The notes below the pieces were generated by a model that was given only the letters and a program-made list of their open reading frames with translations, had not been told where the DNA came from and searched no databases. Both the position numbers and the translations under genes were made by a program. Positions 16,408-24,936 of a DNA stretch of 64,000 bases are shown here, piece after piece. The stretch lies in assembly GCA_965237895.1 (NCBI GenBank), contig CBDEGR010000002.1:1302001-1366000 (forward strand). The letters run 5' to 3'. Origin of the DNA: CBDEGR01 sp965237895. GTDB lineage: Bacteria; Acidobacteriota; Terriglobia; UBA7540; JAPUME01. How positions within the stretch are numbered: position 1 is the stretch's first letter; every line of letters starts with the position of its first letter.

Positions 16408-17367
16408 ATGCAGACCTCATGGGGTGAGTTCCGGGTGCGCGACGCACATGCTCACCTATTTACCCGTAGATTTTTCGAGACCATGGCGGGGTTGGCCCCG
16501 CCAAGCCGGCTGGCCGGCCCGGACCCTGTAGCGAGCTTGGCTCGGGAAACGGGTCTAGAGATCCCGAGCGAGCGCGGGGTTGCGGCGACGCGCTGGGGGC
16601 AGGAACTGCAGGAGCGCGGAGTAGAGGCCGCAGTCCTCATGGGATCCATCCCGGGCGAGGGGGATGAGGTTGCGGAAGCAGTGGAGGCGCTGGGTGGGCG
16701 CTGCATCGGTTACGCAATGGTGGACCCTACAAAGCCTGCCTGCGCTGAGAGCATCGCCCGCATGGGAGAAAAGGGCCTCCGCGGTGCAGCCTTCTTCCCC
16801 GCCATGCACGGCTACCAGATTTCGGACGAGGCCATCCGCCCCGCCCTCAACGCGGTCCGTGATTCGGGCCTGGTGGCCTTTGTCCACTTCGGCCTCCTGC
16901 GGCTGGGCTTACGGGATAAGCTTGGTGTTGGCTGTCCCTTCGACCTCGAATACGCGAATCCGATACACCTCCACAAGGTCGCCCTCAGATACCCCGAGGT
17001 CACCTTCCAGATACCGCACTTCGGCTGCGGCTTCTTCCGGGAGGTCCTACTTTTGGGTGCCCAGGTCTCAAATGTGGTTCTCGATACCTCTTCCTCCAAC
17101 AGCTGGATCAATACGCAGGCCCCCGGAATTACGCTCCCAGAGGTCTTTGCTCGCGCCCTCGATGTCTACGGCTCCAAGCGAATCCTCTTCGGCACGGACT
17201 CGAGTGTGTTTCCAAGGGGGTGGAGGAAGGATATCTTCGAGGAACAGGTGGGGATACTGGGAAATCTCGGCGTGACTGCGGATGAGGCGGCAGACGTGCT
17301 GGGGGAGAACTTGGCAAGGCTCACGGGTTCCGAAAACCCTTCTCCTACGGAATCCGCAACCCGCTAA
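16408..17367 (+). CDS. Amidohydrolase-family (Amidohydro_2) TIM-barrel hydrolase
   Basis: A 319-residue cytoplasmic metal-dependent hydrolase. Visible metal-site elements are VRDAHAHLF (the HxH pair after strand 1, residues about 11-17), FVHFG (His) and FGTDSSVFPRG (the catalytic Asp). The group includes amidohydrolases and decarboxylases acting on small ring or lactone substrates; the substrate is not evident. It stands alone between remnant-filled gaps (15870-16407 and 17368-18073), so context gives no help. ATG 16408 is the first reasonable start; no strong ribosome site precedes it. Confidence 0.75.
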   Translation: MQTSWGEFRVRDAHAHLFTRRFFETMAGLAPPSRLAGPDPVASLARETGLEIPSERGVAATRWGQELQERGVEAAVLMGSIPGEGDEVAEAVEALGGRCIGYAMVDPTKPACAESIARMGEKGLRGAAFFPAMHGYQISDEAIRPALNAVRDSGLVAFVHFGLLRLGLRDKLGVGCPFDLEYANPIHLHKVALRYPEVTFQIPHFGCGFFREVLLLGAQVSNVVLDTSSSNSWINTQAPGITLPEVFARALDVYGSKRILFGTDSSVFPRGWRKDIFEEQVGILGNLGVTADEAADVLGENLARLTGSENPSPTESATR

Positions 17368-17495
17368 TCCTCGACGTTTCCGCGGCCTTTATCCCAGATG
17401 AAACGGAATTTAACATTTTCAATACAGACCGGAAGCTAGCAGCCGAGTTCGAGTAACCATCCTTTGAGGGTCCCATTGAGCATCGAGGCGTATCC

Positions 17496-17879
17496 CTAAA
17501 CCTCTTCAATCTTTCGCAAACGTATCTCGTGATCCAGACCTATCGCGACGTTGATACCGTCCATGGCGTGAGCGGGAAACTGGTAGGTGCAGGCTTGGAT
17601 GTAAAACCGTACGCGGTTGAACATCAATTCCAAGTATTCCCGTTCCTCTTTGCGAAGCGCTCGCCCGAAGACCCGTTTTCCCGCTCCCCAGCACCTCGCA
17701 CGCGGTGCGCGCCCGCTCATCCCCGGCATCACCAGGTCGGTCAGCGAAAGGTGGATCGGTCCCGCGTGCTCTTCGCTCACCTGCAGGGCCTCTCTCCCGT
17801 CCTGCGCTTCCAGCACCGTGTAGCCGTTGATCTTGTCTAGTTCTTTTTGGTGATAAAATAGAATCTGGCTGCCATTCAT
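17496..17879 (-). pseudogene. Response-regulator receiver domain fragment
   Basis: Minus-strand frame of 127 codons. The first third reads GYTVLEAQDGREALQV, then LSLTDLVMPGMSGR, the phospho-acceptor region (D in LTDLVMPG) of a receiver domain such as those at the end of hybrid histidine kinases. After MSGR the similarity disappears and the remaining sequence (EREYLELMFNRVRF and onward) is unrelated. It lacks the start of the receiver and the conserved Thr and Lys motifs, so it is a fused remnant. The rest of 17368-17495 shows nothing. Confidence 0.5.
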
Positions 17880-17961
17880 TACCTCAAGAAAAGTAGGAAA
17901 GCACCGTGGAGATTTACTGACAACCTGAGCGGATTTTGGTGTCGTGTTGTGACCAACGCAA

Positions 17962-17991
17962 TTGACAAAACAATCGGCTGAGGTGTAATCT
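17962..17991 (+). promoter_or_regulatory. Sigma-70-type promoter of the frd operon
   Basis: TTGACA at 17962-17967 and TAATCT at 17986-17991 with an 18-bp spacer; the -35 box is perfect. It lies 82 nt before the frdA ATG in a gene-free gap and points toward the operon. Confidence 0.6.
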
Positions 17992-18073
17992 TTCTCTCTT
18001 CGTAAGACCTCGTTATGAGTTGTGCTTCACTAAACTGCGTTTTTCTTCTTAGCGCCGAACGCTGTTGGACTCC

Positions 18074-19816
18074 ATGGATTTACTCTCTTGTGACGTGCTG
18101 GTTGTCGGAGGCGGCGCGGCGGGCCTGCGGGCGGCGATTGCCGTGGCCGAAGCTGGTCCGAAGTTGCAAATCGGGCTGGTCTCAAAGGTCTTTCCCATGC
18201 GCAGCCACACGGTTTCTGCCGAAGGCGGCGCGGCGGGCGTCATCAAGCCGGACGACACTCGTGAGCACCACATTTATGACACCATCTCCGGCGCCGACTG
18301 GCTCTCCGACCAGGATGCGGTCGAGGCCTTTGTTGATGAATGCCCCGGTGAGTTGACGCAACTCGAGCACTGGGGCTGCCCCTGGAGCCGCGAGCCGGAC
18401 GGGACCGTCGCCGTCCGCCCCTTCGGCGGCATGAAGATCAAGCGCACCTGGTTCGCCGCCGATAAGACCGGCTTCCACATGCTCCACGCCCTTTTTCAGA
18501 CCTCCCTGAAATATGAGAGTATCTACCGCTTCGACGAGTTCTTCGTCACCAAGCTGCTGGTCGACGACGGCCGTTGCCAGGGAGCTGTAGCCATTGAGAT
18601 GACGACGGGAAAGGTTGTGGCCATCCGCTCGAAGGCGGTCATTCTGGGCACGGGCGGGGCGGGGAAAATTTTTTCTTTCACCACCAATGCCAGTATCAAG
18701 ACCGGCGATGGGATGGCCTTGGCCTACCGCGAAGGCGTGCCACTCAAGGACATGGAGTTTGTCCAGTATCACCCGACCGGGCTGCCCTTTACCGGCATTC
18801 TGATTACCGAGGCCTGCCGCGCCGAGGGCGGCTGGATGCTCAACAAGGACGGTTACCGCTACCTGCAGGATTATAACCTGGGCAAGCCCGAGCCGGAGCC
18901 CGTGCTGCGGTCGATGGAGCTCGGCCCGCGCGACCGCCTCTCGCAGGCCTTCATAAAGGAACAGGAAAAGGGCCGGACACTGGCCGGGCCTTACGGCGAC
19001 TACGTCCATCTCGACCTGCGACACTTGGGCGCGGAGGTCATCAACCGGAAGCTTCCCTTCGTGCGCGAGTTGTGTATGAAGTACGAGAAGATCGACCCGG
19101 TGAAGGAGATGATTCCCGTTCGCCCGGTGGTCCACTACATGATGGGCGGCGTGCATACCGACATCCAAGGGGCGACGCCGATGGCGGGACTCTATGCGGC
19201 CGGTGAGTGTGCCTGCGTGAGCATCAACGGCGCGAACCGTCTGGGTTCGAACTCCCTGACCGAGTGCTTGGTCTTCGGCGCGCGAGCCGGCAAGGCTGCG
19301 GCGGCCTTTGTGGCCCATCAAAACCCGCCGGGCGAGGCCATCGCGGCGCAGGCAGCGGATGAAAAGACTCGCCTGGAGCGAGATTACCTGCATAAATCCG
19401 GTGGGACGGAAAGGATCGCCGAGATCCAAAAAGCGATGCAGAAGACGATGGAGGAGAGCGCCGGCATTTATCGCACGGAAGAGGAGCTCCGCCGGGGCGC
19501 CGAGGAACTGCAGGTTTTGCAGGAACGGTTCAAGAAGATCAAACTCGACGACGTAAGCCACACGTTCAATACGGAGTTGCTCGCGGTGATTCAACTCTCC
19601 TACCTGTTGGACTCTGCTGAGGCGTTGATCGCTTCCGCCATCCGGCGTACGGAGTCGCGCGGCTCGCATCAGCGGACCGATCACCCGAAGCGCGACGACG
19701 AAAACTTCCTGAAGCATTCGCTCGCTTACCATCAGAAAGACGGACCGCCGCGGATTGAGTATTCCCCGGTTACCATCACCCGATGGCCTCCGGCCGAGCG
19801 CGAGTATGGGAAATAG
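18074..19816 (+). CDS. frdA: Fumarate reductase flavoprotein subunit
   Basis: A 580-residue FAD subunit of membrane-bound fumarate reductase, converting fumarate to succinate (or the reverse). It shows the FAD-binding VLVVGGGAAGLRAAIA at the N-terminus, the covalent-FAD histidine H45 in RSHTVSAEGG, the substrate-site segments FVQYHPTGLPFTGIL and HYMMGGVHTD, and GANRLGSNSLTECLVFG. The sequence matches E. coli-type FrdA better than SdhA (GGMKIKRTWFAADKTGFHML). I chose ATG 18074 (MDLLSCDVL); a TTG nine bases upstream is the alternative. First gene of frdABCD, with a promoter at 17962-17991. Confidence 0.93.
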   Translation: MDLLSCDVLVVGGGAAGLRAAIAVAEAGPKLQIGLVSKVFPMRSHTVSAEGGAAGVIKPDDTREHHIYDTISGADWLSDQDAVEAFVDECPGELTQLEHWGCPWSREPDGTVAVRPFGGMKIKRTWFAADKTGFHMLHALFQTSLKYESIYRFDEFFVTKLLVDDGRCQGAVAIEMTTGKVVAIRSKAVILGTGGAGKIFSFTTNASIKTGDGMALAYREGVPLKDMEFVQYHPTGLPFTGILITEACRAEGGWMLNKDGYRYLQDYNLGKPEPEPVLRSMELGPRDRLSQAFIKEQEKGRTLAGPYGDYVHLDLRHLGAEVINRKLPFVRELCMKYEKIDPVKEMIPVRPVVHYMMGGVHTDIQGATPMAGLYAAGECACVSINGANRLGSNSLTECLVFGARAGKAAAAFVAHQNPPGEAIAAQAADEKTRLERDYLHKSGGTERIAEIQKAMQKTMEESAGIYRTEEELRRGAEELQVLQERFKKIKLDDVSHTFNTELLAVIQLSYLLDSAEALIASAIRRTESRGSHQRTDHPKRDDENFLKHSLAYHQKDGPPRIEYSPVTITRWPPAEREYGK

Positions 19817-19819
19817 AAC

Positions 19820-20563
19820 ATGCCCGAAACGGTAACACTCGAAGTCACACGCTATCGCCCGGAAGAAGAGTCGGAGCCGACGTTCCAGACCTACGAAGTT
19901 CCCTACCACAAAGAATGGGTGATCCTGGATGCGTTGAACTTCATTAAGGATGACCTGGACGGGACGCTCACCTACCGTTGGTCGTGCCGGATGGGCGTCT
20001 GCGGCAGTTGCGGCATGATGGTGAACGGCAAGCCGGTGCTGACCTGCTCGATGTTCCTCTCCGACTTTCTGCCCGGACCGATTCGCGTCGAGCCGATGCA
20101 GTTCTTCCCCATCGTGCGCGACTTGGTCGTCGATATGACCGACTTCATGCGGAAGCTGAAACAGGTCAAGCCCTGGATCATCCGCAAGGAAGAAAAACCT
20201 CTCGAAGAAGGCGAGTACCGGCAGACGCCCGCCGAGCTTGAGACCTACCGCCAGTTCAGCATGTGCATCAACTGCACGCTCTGTTATGCCGCCTGCCCGG
20301 CCTTCGGATTGGAACCGGAGTTCGTCGGCCCGGCGGCGCTGGCCTTGGCCTATCGCTATAACTTGGATACGCGCGACGAGGGAGCAGAGGAGCGCGAAGA
20401 GGTGCTCTCCGGCCATGAAGGTTTGTGGGGCTGTACGTTTGTCGGCGAGTGCACGCGCGTTTGTCCGGAGCACGTGGACCCGGCCGGAGCGATTCAGCAA
20501 TTTAAATTGGCGAGCGCCAAGAGTTGGGCGAAGTCCCTGATTCTACCGAAGGGATCGAAATGA
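19820..20563 (+). CDS. frdB: Fumarate reductase iron-sulfur subunit
   Basis: A 247-residue electron-transfer subunit carrying three clusters: [2Fe-2S] ligands in CRMGVCGSCGMMVNGKPVLTC (split by position about 55-76), [4Fe-4S] ligands in CINCTLCYAACP (about 150-161) and [3Fe-4S] ligands in CTFVGECTRVCPEHVDP (about 205-221). Three nt separate it from frdA and its TGA overlaps the frdC ATG, so the genes are co-translated. It passes electrons between the flavin of FrdA and menaquinol at the membrane anchor. Confidence 0.95.
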   Translation: MPETVTLEVTRYRPEEESEPTFQTYEVPYHKEWVILDALNFIKDDLDGTLTYRWSCRMGVCGSCGMMVNGKPVLTCSMFLSDFLPGPIRVEPMQFFPIVRDLVVDMTDFMRKLKQVKPWIIRKEEKPLEEGEYRQTPAELETYRQFSMCINCTLCYAACPAFGLEPEFVGPAALALAYRYNLDTRDEGAEEREEVLSGHEGLWGCTFVGECTRVCPEHVDPAGAIQQFKLASAKSWAKSLILPKGSK

Positions 20564-20979
20564 GCGGAGAACAGAGTCACGTCCACACCCCCTATCACCC
20601 GCGATGGTACCGCCGCCGCGTGCCGTTGTTCTGGTGGTCGTCGCAGCTCTCTTACACCTTCTATATGATCCGGGAATTTACCTCGGTCTTCGTAGGTTGG
20701 TTCGCCTTCCTCGGACTTTTTTTTATGAGAGCGCTCTACCAGGGCCCGGAAGCCTATGAAGCTTTTCTTGCGCGGATGCACAATCCCGGATTTTATTTCC
20801 TGAACAGCATTGCTTTTCTCTTTGTTCTCTTTCACGCGTTTACTTGGTTCCACGCCGCTCCGAAGGCGACGGTGGTACGTTTGGGGGTGAAGCGCCTGCC
20901 GGACGCCGTCATCGTGGTCGGCCACTATCTGGCCTGGATTGTGCTTTCGGCGGCTGTGGCCCGGATTTGGGTAGGGTAG
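20560..20979 (+). CDS. frdC: Fumarate reductase membrane anchor subunit C
   Basis: A 139-residue membrane anchor with three hydrophobic segments. It resembles E. coli FrdC in order and motifs: FYMIREFTSVFV in the first helix (the Glu after R is a quinone-site residue in the family), an alternating QGPEAYEAFLARMHNP loop and FTWFHAAPKA in the second helix region. Start is the ATG at 20560, overlapping the frdB stop (ATGA). No haem-ligating histidine pattern of di-haem anchors is evident, consistent with a haem-less FrdCD anchor. Confidence 0.88.
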   Translation: MSGEQSHVHTPYHPRWYRRRVPLFWWSSQLSYTFYMIREFTSVFVGWFAFLGLFFMRALYQGPEAYEAFLARMHNPGFYFLNSIAFLFVLFHAFTWFHAAPKATVVRLGVKRLPDAVIVVGHYLAWIVLSAAVARIWVG

Positions 20980-20982
20980 ATT

Positions 20983-21333
20983 ATGAAACGGACCTATACA
21001 CCGTTGTTATGGTTGCTCTTCGGCGCGGGGGGGATGGTCTCCGCGTTTCTATTTCCGGTTTACCTGTTTCTGATTGGCGTGGCCCATCCGATGGACTTGG
21101 TCACCGTGCCCAGTTACCCCACGCTGGTGGAGCTGGTCCGCAGTCCCATGACCCGCCTCTATATTTTTACTCTGATCTCTCTTCCGCTGTTCACCTTTGC
21201 GCACCGCTTCCGCTACATGCTCTATGACGCCTTCCGGGTAAAACATTTCTCCGGGCTGCTTGCTTTGCTCTGTTACGGAAGCGCTCTGGGGGGAACTTTT
21301 GCCGCCGCGCGCCTGCTCTGGTCGCCGCCTTAA
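20983..21333 (+). CDS. frdD: Fumarate reductase membrane anchor subunit D
   Basis: A 116-residue protein with three transmembrane helices starting LLFGAGGMVSAFLFPV, which mirrors the FrdD opening of enteric fumarate reductase, and a central LPLFTFAHRFRYMLYD motif. Three nt after frdC; last gene of the operon. With FrdC it anchors the complex and forms the menaquinol site. The following bases (21334-21358) are very AT-rich but form no clear terminator. Confidence 0.86.
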   Translation: MKRTYTPLLWLLFGAGGMVSAFLFPVYLFLIGVAHPMDLVTVPSYPTLVELVRSPMTRLYIFTLISLPLFTFAHRFRYMLYDAFRVKHFSGLLALLCYGSALGGTFAAARLLWSPP

Positions 21334-21358
21334 ATTTTTAAATTGAAAAAATGAAGAT

Positions 21359-22225
21359 TTAAAAAGGCCAGGGGAAGCTGCCGGTCGGTGCTGCCTTCTC
21401 CACTTCCCGATACCAGTTCAGGACTACCGTCAGGCTTCGCGCTGAGGTCGGGGGCTGCACTTCCTCCAGCATTAGGAACCGCTCCCCGTCGGGTGAAATG
21501 TCGTAATTTCTCTCCCAGGGAAAGGAAGCGTAGAACGAGCCGCTAAAGATAAGACTTGGTTTTCCGAAGGAAAACTTCGGTTCGGTTTTTACCGAAACCC
21601 CCATCACTCGGTCGCCGTTTGCGCTGCGGAAGTAGAGGCGGCCGCCTTCAGGGGACCAGACCGGTTCCAGGCCTCCGGTGTTGGAGACTTTCAGTGTCTT
21701 ACTGGCCCCTCCGTAGGGTTTTACGTAGACTTCAAAACGGCCGGATTCATCTGAGGAATAGGCAAACCAATCGCCGTCGGGCGTGACGCGCAGGTTGCCG
21801 GGCTTCAGGTCCCGGTGGATTACGCCCTGGTCGTGCGCGGCAACCAACCCTTCGGCCAACTGCATGCCGTACCGCGCCACCTCTTTCTCTTCCATGGCTC
21901 CCTTCCGGAGCATTTAGCCGATGGTTTTTCCCGGAATGTACTCCATCAGGAGAAAGTCCACGCCGTCTTGGGTGTCGAAATCGTAGACGGTGGCGATGCG
22001 CGGGTGGTTCAGGCGGGAGAGGGCCAGCGCCTCTTTGTGGAAGCGCTTCCGGGCGATTTTGTTGGAGAGCAGCTCAGGGGTCAGGACCTTCAGGGCTACG
22101 TCGCGGTCGAGCTTCTTGTCGTGTGCGAGGTAGACTTCCCCCATGCCTCCGACACCGATTTTATTGGTGATGCGGAAGTGGCCGAGCGTCTTCGGAATCG
22201 AAGTTGCTTTGCTTGCCGTGGCCAT
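21359..22225 (-). pseudogene. Ser/Thr protein kinase with PD40 propeller, decayed
   Basis: The first 103 codons encode the kinase N-lobe: glycine loop IGVGGMGEVYLAHD and VALKVLTPELL with the ATP-binding Lys. Translation stops at TAA 21914-21916, but the same frame continues with MLRKGAMEEKEVARYGMQLA and the catalytic loop HRDLKPGNLRVTPDG. It then jumps directly to PD40-repeat sequence DWFAYSSDESGRFEVYV, with no DFG motif or C-lobe. So the gene has one nonsense codon and a large internal deletion, probably between two similar PDG-encoding stretches. The ending SLTVVLNWYREVEKA is the family's usual C-terminus. Intact relatives are membrane-anchored eukaryote-like kinases. Confidence 0.8.
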
Positions 22226-22491
22226 CTTAGGCGGCTCCGTTCGGCGGGAAATTTCCGAGGGGGTATAGTTTCATTTATACCATTGACCTGTAAAGGGTTA
22301 CTTTCCCTTCATTCTCCCAAGCTCGGACCGACGACACTTCTCCTGCCCATCCCTGTCTAAATCATCGTATGGCTTGGGGAAAGTCTTTACAAGGAAGAGA
22401 GAGTCTTTTGGCCCGCTTGGGGGTAAAATAGTCGCACGATTCGAATAATATTTTGGAGGGCTGAAATTATGGCGCTTCCGGGAGGGACTCT

Positions 22492-23388
22492 ATGAACAGA
22501 AGAGATTGGTTTCGGACTGCCTTGGCCGCCGGAGGTGCGGCGGCATGGGGTGGAGTTGCAAGCAATCCGGCGCGCGCGGCGTCGAAGCATCACCTGCGAT
22601 ACGCGCCTCGGTTGGATTTCCTGCGGCGGGAGAAGACGATTCCCCAGCGGCTGGAAATTTTCGCCCAGCACGGTTTTGACGCCACCGAATATAACGGTTT
22701 GATGAGGCATCCTTTGCCGGAGGTCGAGGGCATCCGCAAGAAGCTCGACAGCCTCGGTATGGAGATGGGAATCTTCGTTGCCAACCCCAGCGGTTGGTGC
22801 ACGGCGGGGCTGGTGGACCCGAAGCAGCACGAATCTTTTCTGGGCGAGATTCATAAGGCCGTCGAGTATCACAAGGTGGTCGGAAACCGTTTCTGTACGG
22901 TCATTACGGGACCGGCCATTGTGGGGGTGCCGCGCGGGATGCAGCGTATTCATGTGATTGAAGGGTTGCGCAGAGCGGCGGAGATTCTGGAGAAGACGAA
23001 TCTAATGATCGTCGTCGAGCCGTTGAACGAGTGGGTCAATCACGCCGGTTATTTCCTGGTGCGTTCGGACGAGGCGGCCGAGGTCATGGCGGCGGTCGAC
23101 AGTTCGCACGTCAAGATTCTCTTCGACATCTATCACCAGCAAATCTCTGAAGGGAACCTGATCAACAACATTCGGAACCATTACGAATATATCGGCTACT
23201 TTCAGGTGGGCGACGTGCCCGGCCGCAAGGAGCCCGGAACCGGCGAAGTGAATTGGCGGAACGTCTTTAAGGCCATCTATGACCTTGGCTTCAAAGGGAT
23301 CGTGGGAATGGAGCACGGACTTTCGGTTCCCGGCATGGAAGGGCTGCTAAAGTGCTTCGAGGAGTACCGCCAGGCGGACAGTTGGTAG
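22492..23388 (+). CDS. Exported hydroxypyruvate-isomerase-like TIM-barrel protein
   Basis: A 298-residue protein of the xylose-isomerase-like TIM-barrel superfamily, similar in its second half to hydroxypyruvate isomerase (EPLNEWVNHAGYFL, LFDIYHQQISEGNL, GYFQVGDVPGRKEPGTGE, GIVGMEHG), where Glu, Asp, His and Glu residues bind the metal. The N-terminus MNRRDWFRTALAAGGAAAW has the twin-arginine pattern RRDWF followed by a hydrophobic stretch and ARAAS, suggesting TAT export. The real substrate is unknown. It starts at ATG 22492 after GGGAGGG. Convergent with the following amidohydrolase gene. The 266-nt gap upstream shows no clear promoter. Confidence 0.8.
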   Translation: MNRRDWFRTALAAGGAAAWGGVASNPARAASKHHLRYAPRLDFLRREKTIPQRLEIFAQHGFDATEYNGLMRHPLPEVEGIRKKLDSLGMEMGIFVANPSGWCTAGLVDPKQHESFLGEIHKAVEYHKVVGNRFCTVITGPAIVGVPRGMQRIHVIEGLRRAAEILEKTNLMIVVEPLNEWVNHAGYFLVRSDEAAEVMAAVDSSHVKILFDIYHQQISEGNLINNIRNHYEYIGYFQVGDVPGRKEPGTGEVNWRNVFKAIYDLGFKGIVGMEHGLSVPGMEGLLKCFEEYRQADSW

Positions 23389-23412
23389 GTTTCTTTTTTT
23401 CGCGCCGATAGA

Positions 23413-24606
23413 TTACTTTGCCCCGCGCCGGTAGGCGACTTCTCCGTTGATCACCACAGCTTCCACGTGCGAGGTGTACTCGAACGGGTCGCCGTCGTAG
23501 AGAACCAAGTCGGTGTCCTTGCCGGGTTCGAGCGACCCGACGCGGTCCGCTATGCCGAGGATTCGGGCGGCATCCAGAGTGGCCGCACGCAATGCCCGCT
23601 TGACACCCAACCCGTTGACCGCCGCCACCGCCGCCTCGAACAGCAGGATACGATTCTTCGGCACGTAGCTTTCAAAGCCGGCGGAAAAGGCGACGGGTAT
23701 GCCGACCTCGGCCAGAAGGGCGGCGTTCTCAAGCGTGGTGTTGAAGGTTTCCAGGGTCGCGACGCGCTGAAGCGTGGGTCCTACTAGAACGGGCACACCG
23801 GCACGGCGAAGCTCCTCCCTCACCAGGTAGCCTTCCGTCGCTTGGCTCAGGATTACCTTCAGCTTGAATTCCCGCCCCAGCCGCAACGCGGTCACGATGT
23901 CGTCTTCCCGGTGAGCGACGAAAATCGCAGGAATCTTTCCCCTTAATAATTGTGCCAGCGCTTCCATCTTCAGGTCACGCTCAGGCCGTTTCCCGAGGTC
24001 TTTTTTGTCGGAATCTTCCCAGCTTCGCCATTTGGACAGGTAATTTTTGGCTCCTGCAAGAGCTTGGCAGATCAAGCCTGCCGTTGCCATTCGCGTCCCT
24101 GGCGGCTTGCGCCGTGACCTATAGGCTGCTTTGGGACTCTCGCCCAAGTTGAATACCATCGCGGAAATTTTCTTGATGGCCATCTGCTCGGCCGTCTCGC
24201 CGAATGTTTTGAAGATTCCGGCTTGTCCTGCAATCGGGTTACTCGGCCCCGGGCCGGCCTGCACTGTCGTGACACCGTAGCTGCGGACGAATTCGAGTAA
24301 CGGTTCGCGGGGGTTGAAGCTGTCGAGCGCGCGCAGGTCGGCTGTGTTCGGGTCGGTGGCTTCGTCATGGTCCGGACCGCCTGGGAACATTGGCCGCGAG
24401 GCAAGGCCCAGGTGGGAATGTGTGTCGACCAGCCCGGGTATGATGACCTTTCCGCGGGCCTCTTGCATTTGGGCGCCGGCGGGAATCTTTATTTTTCCTT
24501 CGGCGCCGACGGCTTTGATTTTTCCCGCTTCCACGATCAGCACGCCACGCTCGATCGGCGGGCCGGTGACCGGGTAGAGCTTCGCGCCACGGATGACCAG
24601 CGTCAG
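23413..24606 (-). CDS. Amidohydrolase-like protein with missing start codon and active-site Asp
   Basis: About 398 codons of an imidazolonepropionase-like amidohydrolase: LVIRGAKLYPVTG (N-terminal strand), IPGLVDTHSHLG (HxH), FVAHREDD (His), and GSLEPGKDTDLVLYDGDPF (C-terminal composite domain). The catalytic Asp expected after strand 8 is absent: that segment reads GIPVAFSAGFESYVP. The homologous frame is closed by TAA at 24613-24615, and no ATG or GTG lies between it and the first homologous residues; the first GTG (24543) would drop the first strand. I give the CTG at 24606 as a nominal start. It may be an inactive paralogue or 5'-truncated. A Nur-like operator lies at 24625-24641, directly upstream. 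Confidence 0.65.
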   Translation of the reverse strand: MTLVIRGAKLYPVTGPPIERGVLIVEAGKIKAVGAEGKIKIPAGAQMQEARGKVIIPGLVDTHSHLGLASRPMFPGGPDHDEATDPNTADLRALDSFNPREPLLEFVRSYGVTTVQAGPGPSNPIAGQAGIFKTFGETAEQMAIKKISAMVFNLGESPKAAYRSRRKPPGTRMATAGLICQALAGAKNYLSKWRSWEDSDKKDLGKRPERDLKMEALAQLLRGKIPAIFVAHREDDIVTALRLGREFKLKVILSQATEGYLVREELRRAGVPVLVGPTLQRVATLETFNTTLENAALLAEVGIPVAFSAGFESYVPKNRILLFEAAVAAVNGLGVKRALRAATLDAARILGIADRVGSLEPGKDTDLVLYDGDPFEYTSHVEAVVINGEVAYRRGAK

Positions 24607-24624
24607 CGCACCTTAGGTTGGTTT

Positions 24625-24641
24625 CTGCAATCTTTTTGCAA
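24625..24641 (+). promoter_or_regulatory. Nur-like operator 1 (upstream of amidohydrolase gene)
   Basis: CTGCAA-TCTTT-TTGCAA: two inverted TGCAA half-sites with a 5-bp spacer, one base away from the TTGCAA-N5-TTGCAA Nur box known from Streptomyces. It lies 10 nt before the first open codon of the amidohydrolase frame on the minus strand. Confidence 0.6.
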
Positions 24642-24875
24642 CTAAGATGTCGGCCTCAGGGTCGGGGAAGGTAAACTGCAATCAGGGCAGAATTTTCTGA
24701 AGGGCAAGGGGAAATGAACCCTTGGGGCAGCCTCACAGGGAAAAGATTCCACGAAATGGTCCTAGGTTGGAAACTCAAGAAAATAGAGGGGTAGTCTTGA
24801 AATTTTTGCATGACCCTATTTACCCTAGATAGAATACGCTTTAAGTATGCTGGGTGCAGTTCGATGGAAAAGGAA

Positions 24876-24904
24876 TTGACATTTTCCCGTAAGAGAGATA
24901 CTAT
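24876..24904 (+). promoter_or_regulatory. Promoter of the Fur-family regulator gene
   Basis: TTGACA (24876-24881), 17-bp spacer, TACTAT (24899-24904). The predicted start of transcription (about 24911) falls at the edge of the palindromic operator 24912-24928, an arrangement expected for autorepression. Confidence 0.7.
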
Positions 24905-24911
24905 CTTATTT

Positions 24912-24928
24912 CTGCAATCTAGTTGCAA
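24912..24928 (+). promoter_or_regulatory. Nur-like operator 2 (upstream of the regulator gene)
   Basis: CTGCAA-TCTAG-TTGCAA, the same palindrome as at 24625 and 25426. It covers the predicted transcription start of the regulator gene and lies 8 nt before its ATG. Confidence 0.65.
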
Positions 24929-24936
24929 CTAGAATC

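Noticed and set aside
18182..20500. A 772-codon open frame on the minus strand across frdA and frdB
   Set aside because: It is antisense to two well-conserved genes, has no recognisable domain and is a by-product of codon bias in GC-rich sequence.
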